Shown: positions 62,523-64,000 of the stretch, piece after piece
How the letters are laid out: each line of letters starts with the position of its first letter
Position numbering within the stretch: the stretch's first letter is position 1
Notes under the pieces: model-generated
The model's database searches: none
What the model was told of the DNA's origin: nothing
Seen by the model: only the letters and a program-made list of their open reading frames with translations
From: Neodiprion pinetum
Lineage: Eukaryota; Arthropoda; Insecta; Hymenoptera; Diprionidae
DNA: 64,000 nt
Assembly (NCBI RefSeq): GCF_021155775.2
Contig: NC_060236.1
Span: 24,938,238-25,002,237 of the forward strand
Direction: 5' to 3'
Position numbers and translations under genes: made by a program

Positions 62523-62801
62523 CTGCGAAAATATAGCAATGTATAAATATAGGATAATTGAGCGATACGAGTGCATGTCTTGTTGAAACGAGCTGATCCG
62601 AGTTTGCAAGGTTAACGTAACGCCCAGGCATCTTTTGGAAAAAATTGCTGCTTTGCAGCCGTAGAATAACGCTACGAAATTCGATAAACTGTAATATCAT
62701 TAACAGTGAAACTGCCTGCTCATATTTTGTTAATTAAACGCCTTTGAAGTCATTCTAAAACCGCAGTGTGGTTCTTGTCTTTGTTTCAACGTTTCGTTAT
62801 G

Positions 62802-63036
62802 TTAACAGGATGCAAGAGGATAAACCAAACAGCGTTTTTACCGACCGGACAACAAAAATGACAAATTCACCTGTCATTCCGCGACGGAGTCTACGATGAT
62901 ATTATTACTCATTATACGTAGAATGTCTGTGCGAAAATACGTTCTGTGCCTCCGTCGCGGAATAAAAAATGAATTTGTCATTTTGTTGACCGGCCGGCAA
63001 AAACGCCGTTTCTTTTATCCTATTGCTTCCCGTTAA
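62802..63036. mobile_element. TTAA-bounded MITE, piggyBac-like (235 bp)
   Basis: TTAA occurs at 62802-62805 and 63033-63036. Immediately inside, CAGGATGCAAGAGGATAAAC and, reversed, CGGGAAGCAATAGGATAAAA are inverted copies. The similarity extends about 85 bases through AGCGTTTTTACCGACCGG, AAATGACAAATTCA and ATTCCGCGACGGAG. TTAA target duplication is the hallmark of piggyBac-type transposition. There is no room for a transposase, so it is non-autonomous. It lies in an upstream intron of the exchanger. Confidence 0.8.
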
Positions 63037-63776
63037 GGTCACTAACCTTAACCGCGTATATGTTTGAATGGTGAATTTCTGGACTCCTATAACAAACATT
63101 GCTCGTTCTTGGAATAGCAAGCTCGTGCCTAACGATGCAGAAGATGTAGATATTTTTAGGCGGCCAGCACCGAAACAAATGATTTTCCTCAAATGATGAC
63201 GCACAATTCTCACTTCAATCCTCGTATGTTTTATTTTTTCAATTCAACCATTTGAACTAATTATTTTAAAGCCTAATATTACGAATATATAAATATATTT
63301 GTATGATGTCTATTACTCGGTTTCATCACAGCTTGCGGTAATATGTAGAAAATAATTTCCCTCTTAACTCTCCGCCCAATGAGCTGGGAGAATTCGATGC
63401 TTCTAGACCGGCAGAAACAGTCGATAACAGGAAGTTGAACAATCGGTTGAACAGCATAATCGTTATTTAGACAATGGGAGCAGGAACGGGAAGCCCGATT
63501 GCCGTAGTGATTCATGGCGGTAGGAACAGTACCGGCAGATTTAAGGTACCTAGAGAAGCACCACTGCAACCACAGTTAGACAAGTTACTGCTCGTGCTTG
63601 TTGTAACATCTATTATTCAGGTGCACTGGCGCTGCTGGGAAATACAGTAAATGCTTTTCTCGTTGAGTCAAGGTATTGTAATTACTCACGTGTTACTCGA
63701 TGCGTAAGGATAAACGCGGCGTATACAAATTCATGTGTAATATATAAGGAACTACACGCATTGCTGTTGGCCTTTG
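63037..63776. other. Intronic or intergenic sequence, no exon recognised
   Basis: No NCKX-like exon could be read on the minus strand in this stretch. An open frame at 63279-63569 (-) has no exchanger features and is probably chance. Confidence 0.4.
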
Positions 63777-63921
63777 AACTCTATGGCGGCGCCCACCTGG
63801 TGGTGAAAATCCGAATAGTCCTATTTAGGATATAATTCAAAGCTGATTGACTGTATTTCAAGTTCTATCCTAAATAGGGTTGTTGAGAATTTCACCACCA
63901 GGCCAGCGCCATCATAGAGTT
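63777..63921. mobile_element. Foldback/MITE element of about 145 bp
   Basis: AACTCTATGGCGGCGCCCAC at the left and, reversed, AACTCTATGATGGCGCTGGC at the right continue as inverted copies through CTGGTGGTGAAA and CCTATTTAGGATA, about 65 bases per arm. The loop is short. No clear target duplication. Confidence 0.75.
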
Positions 63922-64000
63922 AATTAACTCTCTCTAACCTCAAAAACTTTGACAATTTTCATTAGAGCACAACTGCCACTAACGTGGCGCGTAAAAATTT

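Noticed and set aside
63279..63569. 96-codon minus-strand frame considered as an upstream exchanger exon
   Set aside because: No membrane helix or alpha-1 repeat motifs, and no splice sites matching the phase of the exon at 62522.
1..64000. tRNA and rRNA genes
   Set aside because: No T-loop GTTCGANTC with a matching acceptor stem, and no rRNA-like conserved blocks were found by eye.

Overview
The window reads as nuclear DNA of an insect. It is AT-rich, its genes are spliced with GT-AG introns, and it carries TATA/Inr-type core promoters, AATAAA poly(A) signals, many MITE-like inverted repeats and long microsatellites. Low-complexity structural cuticle proteins and an Nckx30C-type exchanger fix it as arthropod. 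The style of the small genes and repeats would suit a hymenopteran such as a sawfly, but that is only an impression. No bacterial, viral, CRISPR or tRNA features were seen. All gene models below were assembled by eye by matching splice sites and reading phases.

Layout. 53-191 is the last exon of a gene entering from the left (unknown product). About 0.2-9.4 kb holds no convincing gene. 9.43-14.1 kb (+) is a Gln-rich secreted, probably cuticular, protein (four coding exons). 16.3-17.7 kb (-) is a Gly/Tyr/Ser-rich cuticular-type protein. 17.7-26.75 kb is a gene-poor divergent intergenic region. 26.77-28.45 kb (+) is an Ala-rich cuticular protein with a retinin-like segment (CPLCA type). These three genes share a secreted-protein layout: a four-codon first coding exon, a phase-0 intron, and the rest of the signal peptide at the start of exon 2. 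They also end in a similar His...Gly...aromatic tail, so they look like a small cluster of cuticle genes.

30.5-40 kb carries three small secreted-protein genes whose exons are mostly short. One is a 49-residue Cys-containing peptide precursor with an Arg-Arg site (+, 30548-33092). One is a two-exon secreted protein of about 177 residues (+, 35296-37058, with a non-coding first exon at about 34.3 kb). One is an 85-residue prepropeptide with an RVRR processing site (-, 38769-39645). At 41.6-41.8 kb a promoter-like segment leads into an orphan 29-codon first exon on the + strand.

41.8-58.6 kb contains almost no coding potential. It is dominated by mono-, di- and trinucleotide repeats, with at least two TA-flanked MITEs and a CpG-rich patch with NRF1-like palindromes at 48.2-48.4 kb. 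It lies directly downstream of the sodium/calcium/potassium exchanger, whose four C-terminal coding exons run leftwards from 62522 to 58613; the N-terminal exons lie beyond the right edge. Part of the repeat-rich region could be an extended 3' UTR of the exchanger. The right end holds two further inverted-repeat elements, one of them bounded by TTAA like a piggyBac-derived MITE.
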